From positions 806,001 to 870,000 of the forward strand of contig NZ_CP091794.1 of the NCBI RefSeq assembly GCF_022024175.1: 64,000 nucleotides of DNA, in the 5' to 3' direction. The notes beneath the pieces were generated by a model. The model worked only from the letters and a program-made list of their open reading frames with translations, was not told the origin of the DNA and searched no databases. The translations under genes were made by a program, and so were the position numbers. Positions 16,206-24,528 of this stretch are shown here, piece by piece (the first letter of the stretch is position 1; every line of letters begins with the position of its first letter). This stretch comes from Prevotella communis (GTDB lineage Bacteria > Bacteroidota > Bacteroidia > Bacteroidales > Bacteroidaceae).

Positions 16206-17066
16206 CTATTGTCTACTCTTCATGGAATCCACGGCGGCCTCGTGCAGCTGCATGCGCTCGGCAAAGCCTTGTTCGGTAATGACGCATACGTCGCGCAGGC
16301 AGGAGAAATCGGTCGACAGATTCAGCTTCAGACGATAGGACAGTCCGTCGTCGGAGTCCTTGATATCCACAATCTTACCTACAGAGATGCCTGCGGGGAA
16401 GATGTTGGAATAGCCACTGGTCTCAATCCAGTCGCCCTTCTTGAACTGTGCATGGCGGGGGATATCCTCCACATAGGCCACCACAGGACTGCCGCCGTCC
16501 CACGTCAGGTAACCGAAATAGCCACGGTTGCGGATGGTCACACTGATATGTGAGAGGTGATTTAATACGGGGATGACTACGGAATAGTGCTCACTGGTGA
16601 GGTAAACCACACCAACAAGGCCGTTGCCGCAAGCCACGCCCATATCTGTCTTCACACCATCGGCACTGCCTTTGTCAATGGTGATGAGGTTGTCTTTCTT
16701 ATGAATGGAATTGTTCACCACCTTGGCGGGTATCAGTGAATACTTGCTGAGGTGTGCCGTCTCGTGCTTCTGGAACCAGGAAGAGTCGGCTGTAGCCTTT
16801 GCCAGACTCCTGCGCAACTGCAGCACTTCTTCCTCCAGGAAGAGGTTGCGCTGGGTCAGTTGCTCACTGCTCTTGGAGAGGGAGAAGAAATGCTCGATGC
16901 CCGACTGCCATTCGTAGACCTTGCCGACCACTGCGTTGGCTGACGAAGTCCATGCGCTACCCTGATAACTGTTGTATTTAAACAGCATCACACCACTGAC
17001 CACTTCCAGTAAAAGGAAGATAAGCCAGTGGTAGTATTTGCTAAGGAATGCCAGTAGGTTGTGCAT
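16206..17066 (-). CDS. mreC: Rod-shape protein MreC
   Basis: 286 residues. One N-terminal membrane helix (~14-30), a heptad-like coiled-coil stretch about residues 60-95, then the beta-barrel MreC core including AKVVNNSIHKKDNLITIDKGSADGV (split here only for illustration), MGVACGNGLVGVV and a later GDWIETSGYSNIFPAGISVG. MreC links the MreB filaments to PBP2 in the periplasm. The start codon lies 1 bp after the mreB stop. Confidence 0.92.
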   Translation of the reverse strand: MHNLLAFLSKYYHWLIFLLLEVVSGVMLFKYNSYQGSAWTSSANAVVGKVYEWQSGIEHFFSLSKSSEQLTQRNLFLEEEVLQLRRSLAKATADSSWFQKHETAHLSKYSLIPAKVVNNSIHKKDNLITIDKGSADGVKTDMGVACGNGLVGVVYLTSEHYSVVIPVLNHLSHISVTIRNRGYFGYLTWDGGSPVVAYVEDIPRHAQFKKGDWIETSGYSNIFPAGISVGKIVDIKDSDDGLSYRLKLNLSTDFSCLRDVCVITEQGFAERMQLHEAAVDSMKSRQ

Positions 17067-17067
17067 C

Positions 17068-18090
17068 CTATCTCATCAAGAATGAGAAACGGTCAACGTT
17101 CTTCAGTGCGATACCGGCACCCTTTGCTACTGAATGCAAAGGATCCTCGGGCACGTGGAACTCAATGTTAATCTTGTCCTCCAGACGCTTGTCCAGACCA
17201 CGCAGCAGGGCACCGCCACCGCTGAGGTAGATACCGTTCTTCACGATATCGGCATACAGCTCAGGGGGTGTGTTCTCCAGGGCAGAGAGCACGGCGTTCT
17301 CAATCTTGGCAATCGTCTTGTCAAGACAGTGGGCTATCTCCTGATAGCACACGGGAACCTCCATAGGAAGGGCGGTGATACGGTTAGGACCGTGGACAAT
17401 ATAGTCCTCAGGACCTTCATCGCCCAGGTCGGTCAGCGCAGAACCTACGTTAATCTTGATACGCTCGGCCATACGCTCAGATACCTTCACGTTGTGCTGG
17501 CGTGACATATACTCCTGGATGTCGGCTGTCAGGTCGTCGCCTGCAGTACGAATGGAATTGTTGGATACGATACCGCCAAGGGAGATGACGGCAATCTCGG
17601 TAGAACCACCACCGATATCCACAATCATATTACCCTCGGGGGCCTCTACGTCGATGCCGATACCGATGGCTGCTGCCATAGGCTCGAAAATCAGATAGAC
17701 GTCACGTCCGTCGGCATGCTCAGCAGAGTCGCGCACAGCACGCAGCTCCACTTCAGTAGAACCGCTGGGCACGCCAATCACCATACGCAGGGAGGGTGAG
17801 AAGAAATGATGACCTGTGTGCACCATCTTGATCAGGCCGCGCATCATCTGCTCGCAGGCAGAGAAGTCGGCAATCACACCGTCGCGAAGGGGACGGATGG
17901 TGCGGATATTGTCATGTGTCTTTTCATACATCATCTTGGCCATCTGTCCTACGGCAATCATCTTGTCCGTACGGCGGTCGAGTGCCACCACAGATGGTTC
18001 ATCTACCACGATCTTGTCATCACTGATTATAATCGTGTTGGCCGTGCCAAGGTCCATGGCCAGTTCTTGTCTAAAACTAAAAAATCCCAT
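17068..18090 (-). CDS. mreB: Actin-like cell-shape protein MreB
   Basis: 340 residues, full length. Actin-fold motifs: phosphate-1 loop AMDLGTANT, the stretch RPLRDGVIADF, phosphate-2 region VDIGGGSTEIAV, and YLSGGGALLRGLDKRL near the C-terminus. It forms membrane-associated filaments that direct wall synthesis. It follows the purH-type gene by 34 bp and is the first shape gene in the run mreB-mreC-mreD-mrdA-rodA. Confidence 0.96.
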   Translation of the reverse strand: MGFFSFRQELAMDLGTANTIIISDDKIVVDEPSVVALDRRTDKMIAVGQMAKMMYEKTHDNIRTIRPLRDGVIADFSACEQMMRGLIKMVHTGHHFFSPSLRMVIGVPSGSTEVELRAVRDSAEHADGRDVYLIFEPMAAAIGIGIDVEAPEGNMIVDIGGGSTEIAVISLGGIVSNNSIRTAGDDLTADIQEYMSRQHNVKVSERMAERIKINVGSALTDLGDEGPEDYIVHGPNRITALPMEVPVCYQEIAHCLDKTIAKIENAVLSALENTPPELYADIVKNGIYLSGGGALLRGLDKRLEDKINIEFHVPEDPLHSVAKGAGIALKNVDRFSFLMR

Positions 18091-18124
18091 TCTGAAAATT
18101 TAAGATTACGAAATGTGTCTCTTC

Positions 18125-18724
18125 TTATTTGTTGGCTGTAAACCAACCGTGAATGGCTGTGTCGTAGTGACTGCTCACGCCGAATGCACGGGCTGCAAAC
18201 ATCTTGCGGTCCTCGATGTCAGTCTGAGCGCCTTTCTTGTTCAGGATATCGAGCAATACACTGTATTCAGCCTTAGAGGGTACGATGACGACGTCCTTGA
18301 AGTTCTTGGCTCCGGCACGGATCAGTGAGATACCGCCAATATCAATCTTCTCAATGATGTCGGCCTCGCTGGCACCGCTTGCTACGGTCTGCTCAAAAGG
18401 ATACAGGTCAACGATAACAAGGTCGATCTCAGGAATCTCGTACTTCGCCATCTGCTCACGGTCGCCCTCATTGTCGCGGCGTCCCAGGATACCTCCGAAT
18501 ACCTTTGGGTGCAGGGTCTTTACACGGCCGCCCAGGATAGAGGGGTAAGTGGTCACGTCTTCCACCTTCTGACAGGGATAGCCCTGCTCCTCGATAAACT
18601 TCTGGGTACCACCAGTAGACAAGAACTTAACGCCTTCAGCGTTCAACTTCTTCAATAACTCATCCAATCCATCTTTGTGGAATACGGAAATCAATGCAGT
18701 CTTAATCTTTTTAACTTCAGCCAT
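18125..18724 (-). CDS. purH: IMP cyclohydrolase, stand-alone N-terminal domain of PurH
   Basis: 199 residues. It contains only the MGS-like/IMP cyclohydrolase domain: TALISVFHKDGL, FLSTGGTQKFIEE, GGRVKTLHPKVFGGILGRR, VDLYPFEQTVA, EKIDIGGISLIRAGAKN. The usual bifunctional PurH is over 500 residues, with AICAR formyltransferase after this domain. Here a stop codon falls at the domain boundary and the next gene is mreB. The final step of IMP synthesis could be done by this protein, but AICAR formylation must come from another gene outside the window. The sequence is intact with no frameshifted remainder downstream, so this looks like a genuine split, not a broken gene. Confidence 0.85.
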   Translation of the reverse strand: MAEVKKIKTALISVFHKDGLDELLKKLNAEGVKFLSTGGTQKFIEEQGYPCQKVEDVTTYPSILGGRVKTLHPKVFGGILGRRDNEGDREQMAKYEIPEIDLVIVDLYPFEQTVASGASEADIIEKIDIGGISLIRAGAKNFKDVVIVPSKAEYSVLLDILNKKGAQTDIEDRKMFAARAFGVSSHYDTAIHGWFTANK

Positions 18725-18759
18725 ACCTATTTCTATATAACGTTATATGTTTTGGGCTG

Positions 18760-18767
18760 CAAAGGTA
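18760..18767 (-). promoter_or_regulatory. -7 promoter box of the purH-mre operon
   Basis: TACCTTTG followed by CA on the minus strand, about 36 bp upstream of the purH-type ATG. No good -33 TTTG was seen at 19-21 bp. Confidence 0.6.
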
Positions 18768-18871
18768 CAAAAGTTTTGTGAATTAATGGTGATGAAAAGC
18801 CAATTATTTTTTGATATATCGCAAAATGCTATCTCATATCAAAAGATGAATGCAAATAATTCTTAAAACGT

Positions 18872-18902
18872 TTTGCTGTTATACCATTTTATAGTACCTT
18901 TG
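18872..18902 (+). promoter_or_regulatory. Promoter of the ftsX operon (-33 and -7 boxes)
   Basis: TTTG at 18872-18875 and TACCTTTG at 18895-18902 with a 19-bp spacer, the textbook Bacteroidota layout. Confidence 0.75.
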
Positions 18903-18944
18903 CAGAATTATTTTACGAATTTGCCTTCATAGGCTCTTATTTAA

Positions 18945-19823
18945 ATGAGAAAAAGCAGGAATCTGGAGAAACGTCGGCACGGGCTGCAGATGGTGACCTT
19001 GTGTATCAGTACCACGATGGTGCTGACACTTTTGGGTTTGGTCATGCTTTCTGTACTGACAGCTCACAACTTACAGAAGAACTTACGGGAGAACGTGGAG
19101 ATCAGCGTCATCCTTGGTGATACGATAGCCAAGGAGGATGGTGTTGCCTTGGGAAAGATAATTCAAAAGAAGCCCTATGCGCATCAGGTGACTTTCATCA
19201 GCAGTGAGGAGGCCCTGAAGATGGCTAAGGAAGAGATGGGTATCGATCCTACGGAGTTTACGGGCAGCAATCCTTTCTCACCTGAACTCACGGTGACCAT
19301 GGAGGCCGAGTATGCCAATACGGACTCGCTGTCTGTGATTGTGAAGAGACTGCTGAAGGACAGACGCGTGGTGGATGTGGCCTATACCAAGGATGAGATT
19401 GACGGTATGAACCGTATCCTGGAACCTGTCAGTATTGCATTGCTGGGATTGTCGGTACTACTTATATTTATATGTTATACGCTGATAAGCAACTCTATCC
19501 AGTTGAGCATCTACTCTCGCCGTTTCCTGATTCACACCATGAAACTGGTGGGAGCGTCTTGGGGATTCATACGCAGACCTTTCTTGAAACAGGCTGTTGT
19601 GGTGGGTGTTATCTCGGCTTTGCTGACCTGTTCGCTCCTGGGAGGTATCATCTATATGCTGATGCCTTTCATGCCTCATGTGGAGGAGATTATGACGTGG
19701 CGTGAACTGGCAATCACTGCTGCTGCAGTCTTTGTGTTCGGCTTCGTCATCACCGTATTCTGCACGCTGTTGTCTGTGAATAAGTTCCTGCGCATGACGG
19801 CTGGAGAACTGTATAAGATTTAG
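18945..19823 (+). CDS. ftsX: Cell-division protein FtsX
   Basis: 292 residues. Four membrane segments in the FtsX pattern: one near the N-terminus (~18-40), a periplasmic domain (ISVILGDTIAKEDG... to the KDRRVVDVAYTKDEIDGM region), then three in the C-terminal FtsX domain. It is the membrane half of the FtsEX complex that activates wall hydrolases at the septum. FtsE is not adjacent, as is usual in Bacteroidota. The gene heads the conserved run ftsX-DUF3098-uppP-truB-queA-folK. Confidence 0.88.
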   Translation: MRKSRNLEKRRHGLQMVTLCISTTMVLTLLGLVMLSVLTAHNLQKNLRENVEISVILGDTIAKEDGVALGKIIQKKPYAHQVTFISSEEALKMAKEEMGIDPTEFTGSNPFSPELTVTMEAEYANTDSLSVIVKRLLKDRRVVDVAYTKDEIDGMNRILEPVSIALLGLSVLLIFICYTLISNSIQLSIYSRRFLIHTMKLVGASWGFIRRPFLKQAVVVGVISALLTCSLLGGIIYMLMPFMPHVEEIMTWRELAITAAAVFVFGFVITVFCTLLSVNKFLRMTAGELYKI

Positions 19824-19851
19824 AGTTAAGAGTTAAGAATTATATATATAA

Positions 19852-20073
19852 ATGGATAAGAAAGATTTTGCATTCGGACGAATGAATTTCATCCTGTTGG
19901 CCATTAGCATGGTTATCGTTGTCATCGGATTCATCCTGATGGCTGGTGACGGTTCTACTGATCAGGCATATAACCCCGATATTTTCAGCGCACGCCGTAT
20001 CAAGGTGGCTCCGCTGGTGTGTCTGTTTGGTTTCGTTTCAATGATTTATGCCGTGGTGCACAAAAGTAAGTAA
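19852..20073 (+). CDS. DUF3098 membrane protein
   Basis: 73 residues with two hydrophobic segments (~12-31 and ~53-68). The opening DFAFGRMNFILLAISMVIV and the middle YNPDIFSARRIKVAPLVCLFGF match DUF3098, a small Bacteroidota family found between ftsX and uppP. The function is unknown. The 28-bp gap from ftsX contains an AGTTAAG simple repeat. uppP starts 6 bp later. Confidence 0.85.
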   Translation: MDKKDFAFGRMNFILLAISMVIVVIGFILMAGDGSTDQAYNPDIFSARRIKVAPLVCLFGFVSMIYAVVHKSK

Positions 20074-20079
20074 TCGGAT

Positions 20080-20880
20080 ATGGATTGGTTGCAAGCATTG
20101 ATTCTGGGTATCATCCAGGGTTTGACAGAATATCTGCCTGTGAGCAGCAGTGGCCATCTGGAGATTGGCAATGCGCTGCTGGGTGTTGAGATTGAAGAGA
20201 ACCTGACGTTTGACGTGATGCTTCACGTAGCTACCGTACTGTCTACACTGGTGGTATTGTGGAGTGAGATCGACTGGATTATGCGTGGTCTCTTCAAATT
20301 CCAGATGAACGCAGAGACGAAGTATGTGCTGAATATCGTGGTATCTATGATTCCTGTAGGTATTGTGGGCGTCTTGTTCAAGGACCAGATTGAGGAGTTG
20401 TTCACTGGTAATCTGTTGCTGGTGGGCTGTTGTCTGCTGGTGACGGCAGCGCTACTCACGTTCACATATTTCGCAAAACCTCGTCAGAAGGATCATCTCT
20501 CATGGCTTGATGCCCTGATTATCGGTATCGCACAGGCCATCGCCGTACTGCCTGGTGTGTCGCGTTCAGGCAGCACCATCGCTACAGGTCTGCTGCTCGG
20601 TAATAAGAAGGAAAAGCTGGCGCAGTTCTCTTTCCTGATGGTGATTCCGCCTATCCTGGGTCAGGCCCTGCTCTCTGTGATGAAGTTTGCAAAGGGCGAG
20701 GAGGCTTTTGGCGGTGTTGGCGCATTGCCCATGGCTATCGGCTTTGTGGCAGCATTCCTCAGTGGTTGCCTGGCTTGTAAGTGGATGATTAATATCGTGA
20801 AGAAAGGTAAGTTGGTTTACTTCGGCATCTACTGTGCCATCGTAGGCTTGGTTGCTATCACCTATAGTCTGGTTGGCTAA
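20080..20880 (+). CDS. uppP: Undecaprenyl-diphosphatase
   Basis: 266 residues, multi-pass membrane enzyme of the BacA/UppP family. It dephosphorylates undecaprenyl diphosphate so that the lipid carrier can be reused in wall synthesis. Both signature motifs are present: [20 protein letters not shown] (catalytic Glu and the SSSGH loop) and [18 protein letters not shown]. Loss or overexpression in other bacteria alters bacitracin sensitivity. Its stop codon abuts the truB start (the ATG shares the final A of TAA at 20880). Confidence 0.95.
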   Translation: MDWLQALILGIIQGLTEYLPVSSSGHLEIGNALLGVEIEENLTFDVMLHVATVLSTLVVLWSEIDWIMRGLFKFQMNAETKYVLNIVVSMIPVGIVGVLFKDQIEELFTGNLLLVGCCLLVTAALLTFTYFAKPRQKDHLSWLDALIIGIAQAIAVLPGVSRSGSTIATGLLLGNKKEKLAQFSFLMVIPPILGQALLSVMKFAKGEEAFGGVGALPMAIGFVAAFLSGCLACKWMINIVKKGKLVYFGIYCAIVGLVAITYSLVG

Positions 20881-21590
20881 TGGATTTCCACGGAGGCGAA
20901 TTTATCTATATCAATAAGCCCTATCGGATGTCGTCATTCGGCGCGCTGGCTTATGTTCGTACCCGCCTGTCGAGGGCGTTGCATGTGAAGCGACTGAAGA
21001 CTGGCCATGCCGGTACGCTCGACCCGTTGGCTACAGGTGTGCTGATTCTCTGTACGGGAAAGGCCACGAAGCGTATTGAGTCGCTGCAACTGGCTTCCAA
21101 GGAGTATACGGCAACGCTGCAACTGGGAGCTACGACGCCAAGCTACGACCGTGAGCATACGGTGAACATGACCTACTCCACGCGCCATATCACTCGCGAA
21201 CTGATAGAAAGTGTGCTGCCACAGTTTGTTGGCGATATCCAGCAGGTGCCTCCTATCTATTCGGCTGTGATGGTCGACGGACATCGTGCCTACACACTGG
21301 CACGTCAGGGCAGTGAGGCGGAACTGAAGGCAAAGACGATTCATATCGATGAGATAGAACTGACTGATTTCAACCCTGAGACGATGCAGATGAGCATCCG
21401 TGTGGCTTGTGGAAAGGGTACCTATATCCGCTCCCTGGCCCGTGATATCGGCGAGGCACTGGGAAGTGGTGCCTTCCTGACAGCTCTCTGTCGTACTCGT
21501 CTGGGCGATGTGCGCATAGAGGACTGTCTGACACTGGATGAATTCCCTGCATGGCTGGAAGACAAAATACCATCTTTAAAGACACAGTAA
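20880..21590 (+). CDS. truB: tRNA pseudouridine(55) synthase
   Basis: 236 residues. The catalytic motif GHAGTLDPLATGVL (Asp nucleophile) is clear, along with KEYTATLQLGATTPSYD and KGTYIRSLARDIGEALG. It makes pseudouridine 55 in the T-loop of tRNAs. Shorter than E. coli TruB because the C-terminal PUA part is missing, common for Bacteroidota. The last codons (SLKTQ, stop) lie in a dispersed repeat, 21575-21603, also present at 4025-4053, so the natural end may have been altered by the repeat. Confidence 0.93.
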   Translation: MDFHGGEFIYINKPYRMSSFGALAYVRTRLSRALHVKRLKTGHAGTLDPLATGVLILCTGKATKRIESLQLASKEYTATLQLGATTPSYDREHTVNMTYSTRHITRELIESVLPQFVGDIQQVPPIYSAVMVDGHRAYTLARQGSEAELKAKTIHIDEIELTDFNPETMQMSIRVACGKGTYIRSLARDIGEALGSGAFLTALCRTRLGDVRIEDCLTLDEFPAWLEDKIPSLKTQ

Positions 21591-21603
21591 CATATTAACA
21601 AAT
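21575..21603 (+). repeat. Dispersed repeat providing the truB stop codon
   Basis: The segment begins TTTAAAGACACAGTAACAT and is 28/29 identical to 4025-4053. The TAA inside the repeat is the truB stop. Confidence 0.75.
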
Positions 21604-21623
21604 AAAAAGTTATTGTATAATAT

Positions 21624-22766
21624 ATGAAACTATCACAATTCAAATTCAAACTACCTGAGGAGTTGGTGGCTCTTTACCCGCCTCACCGTGCTTTTGAGAA
21701 TGAGGACGGTACTGTTGATCGCGTGTACAACCGCGACCAGTGTAAACTGATGGTGGTGCACCGTAAGAGCGGGAAGATTGAAATCTTCAAGAAGGATGCT
21801 GATGGCAACGATACTGAGGAGTTCATGACATTCCGCAACCTGCTTGATTACTTCGATGAAGGAGACACTTTTATATTTAATGATACAAAGGTTTTCCCTG
21901 CTCGTCTCTATGGTACTAAGGAGAAGACTGATGCTCAGATTGAGGTATTCCTGCTGCGCGAGCTCAATGAGGAGCTGCGTCTGTGGGACGTGCTGGTAGA
22001 GCCCGCACGCAAGATCCGTATCGGCAATAAGCTGTTCTTCGACGGCGAGGGTCCCATGGTGGCTGAGGTCATTGATAATACAACCAGTCGTGGACGTACG
22101 CTGCGTTTCCTCTATGACTGTCCTCACGATGAGTTCAAGCGCGAACTGTTCTCCCTGGGTGAGGCTCCTCTGCCTCGCTATATCGTAGACCGTCGTAAGG
22201 CTGAACCAGATGATATGGAACAGTTCCAGACGATCTTCGCAAAGAACGAGGGTGCTGTGACGGCACCTGCCACAGGTCTTCATTTCAGTCGTGAGCTGAT
22301 GAAGATGATGGAGATTCGCGGATATCAGTTTGCCTACCTCACCGTTCACTGCAGTCTTGGTTCGTTTGATCCTATTGAGGTGGAAGACCTGACCAAGCAT
22401 AAGATGAACTCCGAACAGGTTGAGATTTCTCCAGAGACCTGCGAGATTGTGAATCGTGCTAAGACGGAGGGTCATCATATCTGTGCCGTTGGTGTCAGCA
22501 CGATGCGTGCTACGGAGTCGTCTGTAGGTACGGATGGCATGCTGAAGGAGTTTAGCGGATGGACGAATAAGTTTATCTTCCCTCCATATGACTTTGGTCT
22601 GGCTGACTCTGTGATTACCAACTTCTATCATCCTGAGTCTACAATGATGATGGCTACTGCCGCTTTCGCTGGCTATGAGCTGACCATTGAGGCCTACAAG
22701 ATTGCCATCAAGAACGGCTTTAAGTTCGGTTGCTATGGCGATGCCATGTTGGTAGTGGACGATTGA
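21624..22766 (+). CDS. queA: S-adenosylmethionine:tRNA ribosyltransferase-isomerase
   Basis: 380 residues, slightly longer than E. coli QueA. It transfers the ribosyl part of S-adenosylmethionine to preQ1 in tRNA, making epoxyqueuosine. Family landmarks: KLPEELVALYPPHRAF near the start, DTFIFNDTKVFPARLYG, PATGLHFSRELM, FAYLTVHCSLGSFDPI and the late TNFYHPESTMMM. It is in the same orientation as truB, another tRNA modifier, 33 bp upstream. Confidence 0.95.
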   Translation: MKLSQFKFKLPEELVALYPPHRAFENEDGTVDRVYNRDQCKLMVVHRKSGKIEIFKKDADGNDTEEFMTFRNLLDYFDEGDTFIFNDTKVFPARLYGTKEKTDAQIEVFLLRELNEELRLWDVLVEPARKIRIGNKLFFDGEGPMVAEVIDNTTSRGRTLRFLYDCPHDEFKRELFSLGEAPLPRYIVDRRKAEPDDMEQFQTIFAKNEGAVTAPATGLHFSRELMKMMEIRGYQFAYLTVHCSLGSFDPIEVEDLTKHKMNSEQVEISPETCEIVNRAKTEGHHICAVGVSTMRATESSVGTDGMLKEFSGWTNKFIFPPYDFGLADSVITNFYHPESTMMMATAAFAGYELTIEAYKIAIKNGFKFGCYGDAMLVVDD

Positions 22767-22767
22767 T

Positions 22768-22797
22768 TATAATTGAGAATTGATAATTGAGAATTTG
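22768..22797 (+). repeat. AATTGAGAATTGAT simple repeat at the folK start
   Basis: Two near-identical units of ATAATTGAGAATT. The probable folK start codon TTG (22795) is formed at its edge. Related strings occur near 7670-7705 and 61237-61268. Confidence 0.65.
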
Positions 22798-23247
22798 CAT
22801 CAGGTGTATCTGGGACTTGGTTCCAATTTGGGAAACAAGGAGGAAAACCTGCGCAAAGCCATTTCGATGATAAATGAGCAGATTGGCACCGTGGTGCGCC
22901 AGTCTGCTTTTTTCTATTCCGAACCATGGGGGTATGAGTCAGATAACCAGTTCGTCAATGCTGTGATTCTTGTGGAGACATCCCTTTCACCCTATGATGT
23001 CCTGACTGCCAATCAGCGTATCGAACATCTGTTGGGCAAGACGCAGGCACATGCCACGGAGCGCCACTCAGACCTCAGCCTTCAGTCTTCAGACCTCAGA
23101 CCTCCCATCTACCACGATCGTCCCATTGACATCGATATCCTGCTCTATGACGATCTCCATATGGATGAGCCAGGGTTGAAAATCCCTCATCCATTGATGG
23201 AGGAACGGGATTTTGTGATGATTCCGCTCAACGAGATAAGAAAATAA
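22795..23247 (+). CDS. folK: 2-amino-4-hydroxy-6-hydroxymethyldihydropteridine pyrophosphokinase
   Basis: 150 residues from a TTG start. It pyrophosphorylates 6-hydroxymethyl-dihydropterin in folate synthesis. Family motifs: VYLGLGSNLGNKEENL, QSAFFYSEPWGY, NQFVNAV, and DRPIDIDILLYDD near the end, then HPLMEERDFVMIPLNEI. There is no ATG before the first conserved block, so TTG at 22795 (giving MHQVYLGLG, as in homologues) or TTG at 22780 must be used; the promoter-proximal DNA has been replaced by a simple repeat. Residues ~90-104 (HSDLSLQSSDLRPP) are an in-frame insertion from a CAGACCT-type repeat just before the conserved YHDRP. Confidence 0.88.
   Translation: MHQVYLGLGSNLGNKEENLRKAISMINEQIGTVVRQSAFFYSEPWGYESDNQFVNAVILVETSLSPYDVLTANQRIEHLLGKTQAHATERHSDLSLQSSDLRPPIYHDRPIDIDILLYDDLHMDEPGLKIPHPLMEERDFVMIPLNEIRK
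23065..23106 (+). repeat. In-frame CAGACCTCAG-type repeat within folK
   Basis: Low-complexity copies of CAGACCTC and CTTCAGTCTTCAG encode about 14 extra residues in a loop of FolK that is otherwise short before the YHDRP motif. Confidence 0.6.
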
Positions 23248-23253
23248 AAAAAT

Positions 23254-23287
23254 GCCCCGCCAATCTGATGACTGGCGGGGCTTGTTT
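23254..23287. terminator. Bidirectional terminator between folK and rpsO
   Basis: Stem GCCCCGCCA (23254-23262) and TGGCGGGGC (23273-23281), with T-rich DNA after it on the plus strand and A-rich DNA before it, serving both convergent genes. Confidence 0.9.
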
Positions 23288-23306
23288 TTCTCCTTGTGAG
23301 GTGGGA

Positions 23307-23576
23307 TTACTTACGCAGACCCAGAGCCTTCACAATAGCACGATAACGATTGATATCGTTGACGTAGAGGTACTTCAGGAGCTTACGACGACGACCTACC
23401 ATCTTGGTCAGTGAACGAGCGGTAACAAAATCCTTGTGATTCTGCTTCAGGTGCTCAGTCAGGTGCTTGATACGATAGGTGAACAGTGCAATCTGGCTCT
23501 CAGCGCTACCAGTATCGGTATTGCCCTTGCCAAACTCGTTGAAGATCTCTTCTTTCTTTGCGTGATCGAGATACAT
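23307..23576 (-). CDS. rpsO: 30S ribosomal protein S15
   Basis: 89 residues, standard length. S15 binds the central domain of 16S rRNA and helps form the small subunit. Recognisable stretches: NTDTGSAESQIALFTYRI, HLTEHLKQNHKDFVTARSL, MVGRRRKLLKYL. The ATG at 23576 gives the usual MYLDHAKKEEI start; longer in-frame starts lie in the leader. The promoter box on the minus strand at 23689-23696 implies a leader of roughly 105 nt, long enough to hold an autoregulatory structure, as known for rpsO leaders in other bacteria. Confidence 0.97.
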   Translation of the reverse strand: MYLDHAKKEEIFNEFGKGNTDTGSAESQIALFTYRIKHLTEHLKQNHKDFVTARSLTKMVGRRRKLLKYLYVNDINRYRAIVKALGLRK

Positions 23577-23688
23577 AATTGTAATTTGATGATTAATAAG
23601 TTGTTGCCATAACATTCTTCCCACGCTCAGCGCCTTAATCACAACGAATCGCGTCGTCGAATGCATCGGATTTTCCGAAAAGCGGGTG

Positions 23689-23696
23689 CAAAGGTA
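23689..23696 (-). promoter_or_regulatory. -7 promoter box of rpsO
   Basis: TACCTTTG followed by CA on the minus strand. Confidence 0.65.
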
Positions 23697-23729
23697 CGGA
23701 ATTTATTTGGAACTTACAAATATTTTGCG

Positions 23730-23737
23730 TACTTTTG
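23730..23737 (+). promoter_or_regulatory. -7 promoter box of radical SAM gene
   Basis: TACTTTTG followed by CA, 8 nt before the ATG at 23746. Confidence 0.6.
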
Positions 23738-23745
23738 CATCAATT

Positions 23746-24510
23746 ATGTCAACAATCATCTATCCTTCGCCCATTTTCGGGCCTGTTCATAGTCGTCGAC
23801 TCGGCATCTCGCTGGGTATCAATCTCTTGCCTGCCGATGGCAAAGTGTGCTCGTTTGACTGCATCTATTGTGAATGTGGTTTCAACGCTGATCATCGTCC
23901 CACCAAACCAATGCCTCGTCGTCAGGAGGTGGCCGAGGCACTCGAGGCTAAACTGAAGGATATGCTGGCCAACGGACCTGCGCCAGATGTGCTGACTTTC
24001 GCAGGCAATGGTGAACCAACGGTCAATCCTGAGTTTCCTGAGATTATCGATGATACGCTGCGTCTGCGCGACAAGTATTTCCCCAATGCCAAGGTCTCTG
24101 TGCTCAGTAACTCGACGATGATTCACCGTCAGGCTGTCCATGATGCCCTGATGCGTGTGGACAATAACATCCTGAAACTGGATACCGTCGACCCTATATA
24201 TATTAATAAGGTGGACCGTCCTTGTGGCCACTATGATGTCAACCAGGTGATAGAGGACCTGAAGCGCTTCAATGGTCATGTGATTATCCAGACCATGTTT
24301 ATGAAGGGCGACCATAGTGACAATACGGGTGAGGCGTATGTAGGTCCCTGGCTGGAGGCCGTCAGGCAGATAGCACCCAGTCAGGTGATGATCTATACAA
24401 TAGACCGCGAGACGCCCGACCGTCTGCTTCAGAAAGCTACTCATGAGGAGCTGGATGCCATTCGCGACCGTGTGATAGCCATGGGTATTCCCTGTACTGC
24501 CAGTTACTAA
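23746..24510 (+). CDS. Radical SAM enzyme of unknown substrate
   Basis: 254 residues. The cluster-binding motif CSFDCIYCECG is Cys-x3-Cys-x2-Cys, typical of radical SAM proteins that bind a 4Fe-4S cluster and S-adenosylmethionine. The stretch PSPIFGPVHSRRLGISLGINLLP before it and TFAGNGEPTVNPEF after it match a widespread group (COG0731-like) related to wyosine-type and organisation-of-Fe-S enzymes; the substrate is not known. No second cluster motif is seen at the C-terminus. The start is fixed by the promoter box. The next gene starts 18 bp downstream. Confidence 0.85.
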   Translation: MSTIIYPSPIFGPVHSRRLGISLGINLLPADGKVCSFDCIYCECGFNADHRPTKPMPRRQEVAEALEAKLKDMLANGPAPDVLTFAGNGEPTVNPEFPEIIDDTLRLRDKYFPNAKVSVLSNSTMIHRQAVHDALMRVDNNILKLDTVDPIYINKVDRPCGHYDVNQVIEDLKRFNGHVIIQTMFMKGDHSDNTGEAYVGPWLEAVRQIAPSQVMIYTIDRETPDRLLQKATHEELDAIRDRVIAMGIPCTASY

Positions 24511-24528
24511 CGCTCAAAACAGGGTATC

